64,000 nucleotides of DNA from positions 1,381,001 through 1,445,000 of the forward strand of contig NZ_CP157794.1 in NCBI RefSeq assembly GCF_040111675.1. The letters are read 5' to 3'. Position numbers and translations under genes: made by a program. Under the pieces are notes generated by a model, which ran no database searches, was not told the DNA's origin, and was given only the letters and a program-made list of their open reading frames with translations. Origin of the DNA: Salinarimonas sp. (GTDB lineage: Bacteria; Pseudomonadota; Alphaproteobacteria; Rhizobiales; Beijerinckiaceae). Of this stretch, positions 21,476-30,330 are shown piece by piece (the first letter of the stretch is position 1; every line of letters starts with the position of its first letter).

Positions 21476-21548
21476 GGGGGACCTCCTCGCGAGAACGGGG
21501 CTCCTTTGGAGAACGCCGCGCGCGCGAGGTCAAGGGGCTCGTTCGGCC

Positions 21549-22775
21549 GTCATCGCGGGCGTCGACCGGCGAGGCGGGACCCAGAACCGCCGGCGCGTCC
21601 CGAGCGGCGTATACGCCGCGTCCCTCCGCCGATCATGCAGCCATTTCGCGGCCGCCTTCGCTCAGGGTTCGCGATGCGACCTGAAGGTCGCAAGATAAAC
21701 GGCGGCGGTTCTGGGTCCCGGATTGGCTTCGCCGTCCGGGATGACGGGGAGGGTGTCATCCCGGGCGCCGAACGGCGACCCGGGACCCAGAACCGCCGTC
21801 GTCTCCCGAGCGGCGTATACGCCGCGTCCCTCCGCCATTCATGCAGCGGGTGTGGGGCCGCTTCCGCTCAGGGTTCGCGATGCGACCTGAAGGTCGCAAG
21901 ATAAACGGCGGCGGTTCTGGGTCCCGGATCGCCTTCGGCGTCCGGGATGACGGGGGAAGGGTGTCATCCCGGGCGCCGAACGGCGACCCGGGACCCAGAA
22001 CCGCCGGCGCGTCCCGAGCGGCGTATATGCCGCGTCCCTCCGCCATTCATGCAGCGGGTGTGGGGCCGCCTTCGCACAGGGCTCGCGATGCGACCTGAAG
22101 GTCGCAAGAGGGGCGTCGGCGGTTCTGGGGCCCGGATCGGCTTCGCCGTCCGGGATGACGGGGGAGGGTGTCATCGCGGGCGCCGAACGGCGACCCGGGA
22201 CCCAGAACCGCCGTCGTCTCCCGAGCGGCGTATCCGCCGCGTCCCTCCGCCATTCATGCAGCGGGTGTGGGGCCGCTTCCGCTCAGGGTTCGCGATGCGA
22301 CCTGAAGGTCGCAAGATAAACGGCGGCGGTTCTGGGTCCCGGATCGGCTTCGCCGTCCGGGATGACGGGGGAGGGTGTCATCCCGGGCGCCGAACGGCGA
22401 CCCGGGACCCAGAACCGCCGTCGTCTCCCGAGCGGCGTATACGCCGCGTCCCTCCGCCCCCGATGCAGCGGGTGTGGGGCCGCTTCCGCTCAAGGTTCGC
22501 GATGCGACCTGAAGGTCGCAAAACGAGCGTCGGCGGTTCTGGGTCCCGGATCGCCTTCGGCGTCCGGGATGACGGGGGAAGGGTGTCATCCCGGGCGCCG
22601 AACGGCGACCCGGGACCCAGAACCGCCGGCGCGTCCCGAGCGGCGTATATGCCGCGTCCCTCCGCCATTCATGCAGCGGGTGTGGGGCCGCCTTCGCACA
22701 GGGCTCGCGATGCGACCTGAAGGTCGCAAGAGGGGCGTCGGCGGTTCCGGGTCCCGGATCGGCTTCGCCGTCCAC
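21549..22775. repeat. Tandem array of about six 207-bp palindromic units, higher-order arrangement
   Basis: The hairpin core GCGACCTGAAGGTCGC recurs at 21676, 21882, 22090, 22297, 22504 and 22712, giving a period of 206-208 bp. Each unit also has an inverted pair GGCGGTTCTGGGTCCCGG/CCGGGACCCAGAACCGCC and a third palindrome GCGGCGTATACGCCGC (one mismatch in some units). Units are not equal: unit 1 matches unit 4, unit 2 resembles 5 (apart from the bases just after its core) and 3 resembles 6. The array is therefore largely a duplicated three-unit block of about 621 bp. The array fills the gap between the carboxylase gene and pepN. No unit encodes a plausible protein. Confidence 0.92.
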
Positions 22776-22809
22776 ACATGACAGGGGGTGCAGGGATGTG
22801 TCCCGGCGC

Positions 22810-25449
22810 TCACCCCAGCGTGCGCCCCACGATGTCGGAGACGTCGCGGGAGAGGTCGCTGCGCCCGGCGATCGCGCGCAGGGCCGCCTCGGCCGCGGCG
22901 CGGCGGCCGGGCTCCATGGTGCGCCAGGTGTTGAAGGCGGTGAGCAGACGCGCCGCGACCTGCGGGTTCGTCTTGTCGATCGCCGTCACCTTGTCGGCGA
23001 CGAAGGCGTAGCCCGCGCCGTCGGCCCGATGGAACTGGGTCGGGTTCGACAGGGCGAAGGCGCCGATGAGCGCGCCGACGCGGTTGGGGTTCGTCAGCGA
23101 GAAGGCGGGATCGCCCATCAGCCGCTCGACGCGCGCGAGCGTGCCGGCCTCGGGCATCGCCGCCTGGAGGGCGAACCACTTGTCGAGGACGAGCGGCTCG
23201 TCGGCGAAGCGGCTGCGGAAATCGCCGAGCATCTCCTCGCGCTTCGGCGTCTCCGGGGTCAGCGCGGCGACGCCGAGCGCCGCGAGGCGGTCCGTCATGT
23301 TGTCGGCGGCCTCGTACTGCCCGGCCGCGCGCTCGACGCCGGCAACCGGATCGGCGGCGGCGATCAGGTCGAGGGCGCCGTTGCGCAAGGCGCGGCGCCC
23401 GGCGCTCGCGGCGTCCGGGCTGTAGGGCCCGGGCGCGGCGAGGCGCGCGCGCAGGGTCTCGAGGCGCCCCGTCAGCGTGGCGCCGATCAGCGCCTTGAGG
23501 CGATCGCGGGCCGCGTGGATGGCGTCCGGGTCGACGTCGGCGCCGATATCCTGGGCGACGTCCGGCTCCCCGGGAAGCGCCAGGACGAGGGCGGCGAAGG
23601 CGGGGTCCGCCTCGCCCTCGGCGTCGAGGAAGACCGCGAGCGCCGCGGCATAGGCGCGGGCCGCCGGCTCCTCCAGCGCGCCCGTCGTGGCGGCGCGGGT
23701 GAGGATGCGGATCGCGACCGTCTGCGCCGCCTGCCAGCGATTGAACGGGTCTGTATCCGACCGCAGCAGCGTGAGCAGGTCCGCCTCGCCGAGGTCGCGC
23801 GAGACCCGCACCGGCGCGGAGAAGCCGCGCAGCACGCTCGGCACCGGCCGCACCGGCACGTTCTCGAGGGTGAGGCTGTCGGAAGCCTCGTCGAGCACGA
23901 AGACGCCGTCCGCCTGCAGCCGTGGCGAGGTCGCGGCGATCTCGCCGCCGTCCTCGCCGACGAGGCCGAGCCTGATCGGGATCACCGCGGGGCTCTTCGT
24001 CGGCTGGCCCGGCGTCGCCGGGATCGACTGGGCGAAGTCGAGCCGGTAGGTCCGCGCCTGCGCGTCGTAGTGGCCGGTGACCGCGAGGCGCGGCGTGCCG
24101 GCCTGTTCGTACCAGAGCATGAACTGCGAGAGGTCGCGCCCGCTCGCCTCGGCGAAGCAGGCGACGAAGTCCTCCACCGTCGCCGCCGTGCCGTCGCAGC
24201 GCGCGAAATACAGGTCCATGCCCCGGGCGAAGGCCTCCGCGCCGATCAGCGTCTGGAGCATGCGGATGACCTCGGCGCCCTTCTCGTAGACGGTCGCCGT
24301 GTAGAAGTTGTTGATCTCGCGATATTCGCTCGGCCGCACCGGGTGGGCGAGGGGACCCGAATCCTCCACGAACTGGCGCAGCCTGAGCGCGCGCACCTCC
24401 GAGATCCGGTGCACCGGCCGCGAGCGCATGTCGGAGGAGAATTCCTGGTCGCGGAAGACCGTGAGGCCCTCCTTCAGGCAGAGCTGGAACCAGTCCCGGC
24501 AGGTGATGCGGTTGCCGGTCCAGTTGTGGAAGTACTCGTGCGCGACGATGGCCTCGATATTGGCGTAGTCGGTGTCGGTGGCGGTCTCGGGGGAGGCGAG
24601 GACGTACTTGTCGTTGAAGATGTTCAGCCCCTTGTTCTCCATCGCCCCCATGTTGAAGTCCGACACGGCGACGATGTTGAACACCTCGAGATCGTATTCC
24701 CGGCCGAAGGCCTGCTCGTCCCAGCGCATCGAGCGCTCGAGCGCGTCGAGCGCGTAATCCGCGCGCCCCTCCTTGCCGGGCTCGACGTAGACGGCGAGAT
24801 CGACCGCGCGCCCGCTCATTGTGCTGAAGGGCCGGCCGACCTTGGCGAGGGCGCCGCCGACCAGCGCGAACAGGTAGGTGGGCTTCGGGAAGGGGTCGAC
24901 CCAGCGGGCGAAATGGCGCGACCCGTCGCCCACGGGCCCGCTCTCGACGAGATTGCCGTTGCCGAGCAGGACCGGCGCCTCCGCCACGTTCGCCTCGATG
25001 CGCGTCTCGTAGACGGAGAGCACGTCGGGCCGGTCGAGGAAGTAGGTGATCCGGCGGAAGCCCTCGGGCTCGCACTGGGTACAATAGACGCCGCGGGAGC
25101 GGTAGAGGCCCATCAGCTTGGTGTTGCCGGTGGGGTCGAGGCGCGTTTCGATCGTCAGCGAGAAGGGTCGGCGCGGCGGCGCGTGGATCACGAGCCCGTC
25201 CCGGTTGGCGGCATAGGCGTCGGGGGACAGCGGCGCGCCGTCCAGCGCGATGGAGACAAGCGTCAGGTCGTCGCCGTCGAGCGCGAGCGGCGCGTCCGGC
25301 AGCCCGGCCGGGTTCGGCTCGACCGTGAGCCGCGCGACGACACGGGTCGCGTGCGGGTCGAGGGCGATGTCGAGGGCGACTTCCGGGATGAGGAAATCGC
25401 TCGGGCGGTACTCGGAAAGCTTGACGGTCTGAGCGGTCTCGGTGCGCAT
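22810..25449 (-). CDS. pepN: Aminopeptidase N (M1 family)
   Basis: The 879-residue zinc aminopeptidase is of the bacterial PepN length and type. It contains the exopeptidase motif GAMENKGLNIFNDKYVLA and the zinc site HEYFHNWTGNR (H304, E305, H308), with E327 in CLKEGLTVF as third ligand. The C-terminal helical domain ends near DIVGRTLG. It removes N-terminal residues from peptides in the cytoplasm. I chose the ATG at 25449 (MRTETAQTVKLSEYRPSDF), with GAGG upstream; the 18-residue extension to 25503 is Arg-rich and not family-like. Confidence 0.95.
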   Translation of the reverse strand: MRTETAQTVKLSEYRPSDFLIPEVALDIALDPHATRVVARLTVEPNPAGLPDAPLALDGDDLTLVSIALDGAPLSPDAYAANRDGLVIHAPPRRPFSLTIETRLDPTGNTKLMGLYRSRGVYCTQCEPEGFRRITYFLDRPDVLSVYETRIEANVAEAPVLLGNGNLVESGPVGDGSRHFARWVDPFPKPTYLFALVGGALAKVGRPFSTMSGRAVDLAVYVEPGKEGRADYALDALERSMRWDEQAFGREYDLEVFNIVAVSDFNMGAMENKGLNIFNDKYVLASPETATDTDYANIEAIVAHEYFHNWTGNRITCRDWFQLCLKEGLTVFRDQEFSSDMRSRPVHRISEVRALRLRQFVEDSGPLAHPVRPSEYREINNFYTATVYEKGAEVIRMLQTLIGAEAFARGMDLYFARCDGTAATVEDFVACFAEASGRDLSQFMLWYEQAGTPRLAVTGHYDAQARTYRLDFAQSIPATPGQPTKSPAVIPIRLGLVGEDGGEIAATSPRLQADGVFVLDEASDSLTLENVPVRPVPSVLRGFSAPVRVSRDLGEADLLTLLRSDTDPFNRWQAAQTVAIRILTRAATTGALEEPAARAYAAALAVFLDAEGEADPAFAALVLALPGEPDVAQDIGADVDPDAIHAARDRLKALIGATLTGRLETLRARLAAPGPYSPDAASAGRRALRNGALDLIAAADPVAGVERAAGQYEAADNMTDRLAALGVAALTPETPKREEMLGDFRSRFADEPLVLDKWFALQAAMPEAGTLARVERLMGDPAFSLTNPNRVGALIGAFALSNPTQFHRADGAGYAFVADKVTAIDKTNPQVAARLLTAFNTWRTMEPGRRAAAEAALRAIAGRSDLSRDVSDIVGRTLG

Positions 25450-25669
25450 CGGGGCCTCGCGTCTGATCCCCTTCGTTGTACGTCGTGGGGGGCGGTGCCG
25501 CAATGCGGCGGGCGTTCTGTGATGATTTGCACAGGATCATCACGTATTTCCGCACGAGATGCCGGTCTTCGGTCGACATCGCCGCCGGCCTGCCGCATCG
25601 CAAGCAGAAGCCGGACTCCTCGGTCGAGACGAGGGCCTGCAGTAGCATTCCGTTCAGCCCTGGGTGGAC

Positions 25670-25760
25670 GTAAGGTAAGTTGATGCCACTTCAGCCTAAT
25701 ATACATAGTTATGCTCGTAAATTCAGATTTCATTATTAAACAAATGCGAAACTCTCGAAG
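25670..25760 (+). promoter_or_regulatory. AT-rich promoter-like segment before chemoreceptor gene
   Basis: A stretch of about 90 bp is strikingly AT-rich for this genome, including CCTAATATACATAGTTATG and TTTCATTATTAAACAAATG. It lies 80-170 bp upstream of the chemoreceptor start. A promoter is likely, but I cannot place -35 and -10 boxes with correct spacing. An in-frame ATG at 25711 inside it could start a longer protein. Confidence 0.45.
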
Positions 25761-25839
25761 TTCGGGCCGCTGTATCCTCGGTTCGGCAGCTCCACCCGCC
25801 CTGACCGGCGGGCCATTCCACGGCAAACGGGGGCTCCTC

Positions 25840-27501
25840 ATGCTTCGACGCTTCGCCGCGCTTTCGCTTCGCGCCAAGATCGCCTGCGGCTTCGCCGTGG
25901 TGCTGCTGCTGTTCGCCGGGGTTGCCGGCAAGACGACCTATTCCCTGTTCCAGGCCGGCGGCCTGTTCGACAGCTACCGCGAGCTCGCCCGCGTCGCGAG
26001 CGCCGTGGGGGACCTGCGCGCCGACATGTACGGCTCGCGGGTCGCGGCCGAGAGCTACATGCTGACCGGCGACGACAGCCATCGCGAGTTCGTCGGCCCG
26101 CGTTTCGAGGGTGCGCTCGCCGCCTATGAGCGGGCGCGCGAGATCGCGAGCTCGCCGGAGCTGCGCGCGGAGCTCGACGGCCTGAAGCCCGGCGTCGAGG
26201 CCTACCAGCGGTCCTTCGCCGAGGCGCTGGCCGCCGGGCAGCGCGACGCGGCGGCCTATGCGCGGCTGCGCGACAACGGTCGCGACGCGCTCGCCGCCAT
26301 CGACCGGGCGGCCGCCGTGCTCGACCAGCGCCGCGATGCGATCGGGCCGGAGATCCAGGCGACGATCGTCGCCGCGGAGATCCTCGCCATCGCCGCCACC
26401 GGCGCCGGCCTCATGATCGGGGCGGTCCTCGCCTTCCTGCTCGGGCGCGCCATCGTCCGCCCGCTCGCGGGCATCACCGGCGCCATGCAGCGGATCGCCG
26501 AGGGCGATCTCGACACCGAGGTGCCGTTCCGCGGCCGCGCCGACGAGGTCGGCGCCATGGCGGCGGCGCTCGGCGTGTTCAAGGACGCGCTGGCGAAGAA
26601 CCGCGCCATGGAAGCCGAGCGCGCCGACCGCGAGGCGCGAGCCGAGGCGGAGAAGCGCCGTGCGACGCAAAAGCTCGCCGACGATTTCGAGGCGAAGGTC
26701 GGCTCGCTGGTCCGGGCCCTGTCGGGCGCCGCCGGCGAGCTCGAGGCGACGGCGCGGTCGATGACCTCGACCGCCGATGTGGCGCAACGCGAATCGGGCG
26801 CCGTCGCCTCCTCGGCCCAGCAGACCTCGGCCAACGTCCAGACCGTCGCGGTGGCGACGGAGGAGCTCGCCGCCTCGGCCCGCGAGATCGGCGGGCAGGT
26901 GACCACCTCCGCCCAGATCGCCCGCCAGGCGGTCAGCGACGCCGAGCAGACCAACGTCACCGTCAAGTCCCTCGCCGAGAACGCCCAGAAGATCGGCGAG
27001 GTGGTGGAGCTGATCGGCGACATCGCCGCCCAGACCAACCTGCTCGCGCTCAACGCCACCATCGAGGCCGCGCGCGCCGGCGAGGCCGGCCGCGGCTTCG
27101 CCGTGGTGGCGGCGGAGGTGAAGGGCCTCGCCGAGCAGACGGCGAAGGCGACGGAGGAGATCTCGGCGCGGATTTCGCGGATCCAGGAGGACACGCGCGG
27201 CGCGGTCGACGCCATCGGCGGCATCGGGTCCGTGATCGTGCGCATCAGCGAGAGCGCCACGGCCATCGCCTCGGCGGTGGACGAGCAGCAGGCGGCGACG
27301 CAGGAGATCGCCCGCAACGTCTCCCAGGCCGCCACCGGCACCGAGGAGGTGACGAGCACGATCGGGCGGGTGCAGGGCGCGGCCTCGCAGACCGGAAGCG
27401 CCGCCGCGCAGGTCCTCTCCGCGGCGAACGAGCTCTCGCGCGGCGCGGACGACCTCGCCCACGAGATGGAGAGCTTCCTCGCCCACGTCCGCGCGGCGTG
27501 A
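25840..27501 (+). CDS. Methyl-accepting chemotaxis protein
   Basis: The 553-residue chemoreceptor has a first transmembrane helix at about residues 10-30 (ACGFAVVLLLFAGVAG), then a roughly 150-residue helical periplasmic domain of the 4HB/CHASE3 type (SYMLTGDDSHREFV is typical of that type). A second helix lies at about 180-205 and a HAMP domain (RPLAGITGAMQRIAEGDLD) follows. The cytoplasmic hairpin holds the core IGDIAAQTNLLALNATIEAARAGEAGRGFAVVA, which docks CheA/CheW. The ATG at 25840 was preferred; an ATG at 25711 would add 43 residues without family character. No che genes are adjacent. Ligand unknown. Confidence 0.93.
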   Translation: MLRRFAALSLRAKIACGFAVVLLLFAGVAGKTTYSLFQAGGLFDSYRELARVASAVGDLRADMYGSRVAAESYMLTGDDSHREFVGPRFEGALAAYERAREIASSPELRAELDGLKPGVEAYQRSFAEALAAGQRDAAAYARLRDNGRDALAAIDRAAAVLDQRRDAIGPEIQATIVAAEILAIAATGAGLMIGAVLAFLLGRAIVRPLAGITGAMQRIAEGDLDTEVPFRGRADEVGAMAAALGVFKDALAKNRAMEAERADREARAEAEKRRATQKLADDFEAKVGSLVRALSGAAGELEATARSMTSTADVAQRESGAVASSAQQTSANVQTVAVATEELAASAREIGGQVTTSAQIARQAVSDAEQTNVTVKSLAENAQKIGEVVELIGDIAAQTNLLALNATIEAARAGEAGRGFAVVAAEVKGLAEQTAKATEEISARISRIQEDTRGAVDAIGGIGSVIVRISESATAIASAVDEQQAATQEIARNVSQAATGTEEVTSTIGRVQGAASQTGSAAAQVLSAANELSRGADDLAHEMESFLAHVRAA

Positions 27502-27526
27502 AGCGAGGTCGGGGAGGCGATCAGCC

Positions 27527-27736
27527 ATGTCGAACCACACCTCCAGGAGCGACGCGCGCGAGCGCGTCGCCGTCTCGCCCGGTCGCCCCGCCGACGACGA
27601 CCGCGCCGAGGACATCGCCCGCGCGGTGCGCGCCCTCGAGGCGATGGAGCCGGAGACGCGCCGCTCCGCCGTCGAGCTGCTGGAGACGCTCGCGCGCGGC
27701 GCCGAGGCGGGACAGGCTCCGTTCTTCGTGGACTGA
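27527..27736 (+). CDS. Small hypothetical protein downstream of chemoreceptor
   Basis: A 69-residue product of mixed charge and no membrane segment (ARAVRALEAMEPETRRSAVELLE is its helical core). GGGGAGG lies about 10 nt before the ATG, and the gene begins 25 bp after the chemoreceptor stop, suggesting co-transcription. No family recognised. Its stop codon nearly abuts the end of the convergent dehalogenase gene. Confidence 0.6.
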   Translation: MSNHTSRSDARERVAVSPGRPADDDRAEDIARAVRALEAMEPETRRSAVELLETLARGAEAGQAPFFVD

Positions 27737-27737
27737 T

Positions 27738-28685
27738 CTAGGCCGCGGACGGGTCGAGAAAGCCCTCCAGCCAGGCCAGCGTTTCCTCCGGCGCCTCCTC
27801 CTGCACGTAGTGCCCGCAAGGCAGGGCGGCCCCGGCGACGTCCCCGTCGGCATAGGCGCGCCAATGCCCGAGGACGTCGCCGTGCACGGTCTGTGTATGG
27901 CTCTTGGCGCCCCAGAGCACGAGAACCGGGCAGCGCACGTGATTGCCGGCGTCGAAATCGGCGTCGTCCATGGCGAGGTCGGAGGTCGCGCAGGCGCGGT
28001 AGTCCTCGCAGGAGCCGCGGATCGTCTTCCAGGTGAAGCAGCGCACGTATTCGTCGAAGGCGCGGGGATGGAAGAAGCCGAGCCCGATCCCGGGCTTCGA
28101 GAGCTTTCTCTCCATGAACCAGCGCGCCGGGACGGACGCCATCATGCGCTCCGGCAGATCGGCGGGCTGAGCCATGAACGGCCAATGCCACATCTTCAGC
28201 GCCCACTCCTTGTCGGCGTTGCGCCAGATGAACCGGCTCGGCAGGATGTCGATGAGGGCGGCGCGCAGGACGCGCGCGGCATGGTCGAGCGCCATGCGGT
28301 GGGCCGTCCGCGCGCCGCGGTCGTGGCCGACGACCTGAAAGCGCGGGAAGCCCAGAATCTCCATCAGGTCGACCTGGTCCTGCGCCATGGCGCGGAAGGA
28401 ATAGTTCACGTGCTCCGGCCCGCCGTCCTCCGGGCCGACGCTGTCGCCGTAGCCGCGCAGGTCCGCGGCGACGACCGTGAAGCGCCGGGCGAGGGCGGGG
28501 GCGAGCTCGTGCCAGGTGACGTGGCTCATCGGGTTGCCGTGCAGGAGGAGGAGAGGCGGTCCGTTACCGCCGATGCGGAAGCGGATCCGCGCCGGGCCGA
28601 AGCCGCGGTCGGGGACCTGCGCGTCCCGTACGGAGAAGCCCTCGAAGCCGGGGAAATCGCCGGGCTCGCTCTGCTCGATGTCCAT
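27738..28685 (-). CDS. Fluoroacetate/haloacetate dehalogenase-like alpha/beta hydrolase
   Basis: The 315-residue alpha/beta hydrolase starts MDIEQSEPGDFPGFEGF. It has an Asp nucleophile, D122, in VVGHDRGAR, rather than the Ser of esterases, with R123 and R126 to hold a carboxylate. D146 (IDILPS) and H292 (PCGHYVQEE) complete the triad. H167-W168 (KMWHW) and Y229 (CEDYRA) match the residues that bind fluoride in characterised fluoroacetate dehalogenases; relative to the Rhodopseudomonas enzyme the offset is constant at 12 for most. It should hydrolyse haloacetates to glycolate, though this needs an assay. The ATG at 28685 was taken because upstream codons up to 28853 show no homology. It converges on the small gene at 27527. 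Confidence 0.87.
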   Translation of the reverse strand: MDIEQSEPGDFPGFEGFSVRDAQVPDRGFGPARIRFRIGGNGPPLLLLHGNPMSHVTWHELAPALARRFTVVAADLRGYGDSVGPEDGGPEHVNYSFRAMAQDQVDLMEILGFPRFQVVGHDRGARTAHRMALDHAARVLRAALIDILPSRFIWRNADKEWALKMWHWPFMAQPADLPERMMASVPARWFMERKLSKPGIGLGFFHPRAFDEYVRCFTWKTIRGSCEDYRACATSDLAMDDADFDAGNHVRCPVLVLWGAKSHTQTVHGDVLGHWRAYADGDVAGAALPCGHYVQEEAPEETLAWLEGFLDPSAA

Positions 28686-29220
28686 GACGTCCTCGCTTTC
28701 TGGCGCGGCCCCGTGCCGCTCGGCGCCGACGATCTCGCGCGGTCGCCTCCGGGCCGCGATCGGAGCCGCGTCCAGCCTATAGCCCGGTCCGCCGCTCGCG
28801 CACCAGATCGCGCCGGACCGGCGCGAGGCGAGGTCCGCGCCGGCGGCGGTCATGTCGCCTGCCGACGCGAGACGCCCCGCGGCTTTCGCCTGCGGGGCTT
28901 CGTTTCTTGATTGCGGCGGCGTGAAGCGACCGAGACTTCATCGGAATCCGGGTCCCCCCCCTCGCTCCGCGACCACGTGCTGCCCCGCGCCGATCGGCGC
29001 GTCAGGCCGGCGCCGATCCGCACCCGCCGCGAGGGGACCGTCGGCTCGTCGTCTCGTCGAAGAGCCGAGACGAGCTTCGGCGCCACCCCGGCGACCAGGC
29101 GGAACTTTCCGGCCCGACTTGATCTTACCCGCCGGCACCCCTCGGACACTGCCCGGGATCCCCCATGACCGATCTTGTCCCCGCGCGCGTCGACGCCCCG
29201 CCGAATTGGAGGGCGCGCCG
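28686..29220. other. Intergenic region before the exopolysaccharide locus
   Basis: About 535 bp between the divergent dehalogenase gene and the first glycosyltransferase. It contains the stem-loop at 28874. The open frame continuing upstream of the glycosyltransferase start shows no protein-like features. No clear promoter hexamers seen. Confidence 0.5.
28874..28908 (+). terminator. Terminator-like stem-loop
   Basis: Perfect 7-bp stem GCCCCGC/GCGGGGC (28874-28880 with 28892-28898), with an 11-nt loop GGCTTTCGCCT, followed by TTCGTTTCTT. The same 26 bases occur at 60682 after tRNA-fMet. No plus-strand gene obviously ends here, so its role is unclear; it may insulate the exopolysaccharide locus. 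Confidence 0.55.
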
Positions 29221-30183
29221 ATGACGCCCGACGTGAGCTACGTCGTCCCGGCCTACGGCGCGCAGGAGACCGTCGCGCGGACCGTCGGCTCGGCTCTGGA
29301 GCAGCGCGACGTGCGTGTCGAGGTCGTCGTCGCCGACGACGCGTCGCCCGATGCGACCGCCGCCGTGGTCGAGGACTTCGCCGCGCGGGACACGCGCGTG
29401 CGGCTCGTTCGGCTCGCGCGGAACGGCGGGCCGTCCGGCGCCCGCAACGCCGCCATACGCGCGGCACGCGGCCGCTTCGTGGGCATGCTCGACGCCGACG
29501 ACGCCATCGCGCCGGATCGGACCCGCCGGCTCCTCGACCTGGCGCAGAGCCTCTCGGTTCAGATCGTGGCGGACAACCTCACGCTCTGCGACGCCTCGGG
29601 CCGCGCGGGTGCGCTCGCCTTCGAGACCGGCCCCCAGCCCTTCTGCTTCATGCTCGACGCCCCGCGCTTCGTCGACGACAACGTCATGATGAAGGGCGGT
29701 TTCGGCTGGGGCTACCTCAAGCCCCTCGTCTCGGCCGAGCATCTGGCGCGCCACGGCGTCGCGTTCGATCCCGACGTGCGAACGGGCGAGGACTTCCTGT
29801 TCGTGCTCGAGGCGCTCGTGACGGGTGCACGCTACGCGGTCACCTCGCGGCCCGGCTATCTCTACGGCATGAGGGAGGGATCCTTGTCGCATCGCCTGAC
29901 GCGAGCGCGCGCCGACGCGCTCGCCGCGGGGCTGCGCCGCCTCGAGGCGCGCCGCGGCGCCTCGCTCGACGCCCCGACCCGCGCGGCGCTGGCGCGCTAT
30001 CACGCGGGCCTCGCCAGCACGTGCGCTTTTCTCGGCGTCGTCGAGAGCGCCAAGGCGGGTGTGGTGATCGACGCGCTCGCGCGGGCGGGTGCGCGGCCGG
30101 ACGTCTGGCCACTCGTCGCGCGCTACGGGGGGGAGGCTCTCGCCAAGCGCATGCCGGGCCGGCGCGCCCGTGCGCGGGACTGA
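29221..30183 (+). CDS. Family 2 glycosyltransferase, ExoO-like
   Basis: The 320-residue GT2 enzyme has the GT-A fold. It opens with DVSYVVPAYGAQETVARTV, has VVADDASPDAT and ARNGGPSGARNAAI, and the metal-binding GMLDADDAIAPDR at about residues 90-100. FGWGYLKPL and RTGEDFLFVLEAL are typical of the ExoO/ExoW-type succinoglycan transferases. It probably adds a glucose-type residue to the lipid-linked unit at the cytoplasmic membrane face. It is paralogous to the enzyme at 33334, which shares these motifs. It is the first gene of the exopolysaccharide locus on the plus strand. Confidence 0.85.
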   Translation: MTPDVSYVVPAYGAQETVARTVGSALEQRDVRVEVVVADDASPDATAAVVEDFAARDTRVRLVRLARNGGPSGARNAAIRAARGRFVGMLDADDAIAPDRTRRLLDLAQSLSVQIVADNLTLCDASGRAGALAFETGPQPFCFMLDAPRFVDDNVMMKGGFGWGYLKPLVSAEHLARHGVAFDPDVRTGEDFLFVLEALVTGARYAVTSRPGYLYGMREGSLSHRLTRARADALAAGLRRLEARRGASLDAPTRAALARYHAGLASTCAFLGVVESAKAGVVIDALARAGARPDVWPLVARYGGEALAKRMPGRRARARD

Positions 30184-30330
30184 CCGGAAGAGGCCGCTCG
30201 CATGGGGAACATCGGCGGGGGCTCGCCATTCTCAAATGCGCGACGCGGGCCGGCGTGGGACCGCCGGCGCAGCGTCTCGTTCGCGTCCGGCGCTTCCGGC
30301 GCAGACATCTCGAGAGCGGGAGCGCTCGCA

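Noticed and set aside
21549..22775. CRISPR array
   Set aside because: The whole 207-bp unit is repeated, with no unique spacers, and there are no cas genes.
22798..25683. 961-codon plus-strand open frame opposite pepN
   Set aside because: Shadow frame; pepN on the minus strand has all M1 peptidase motifs.
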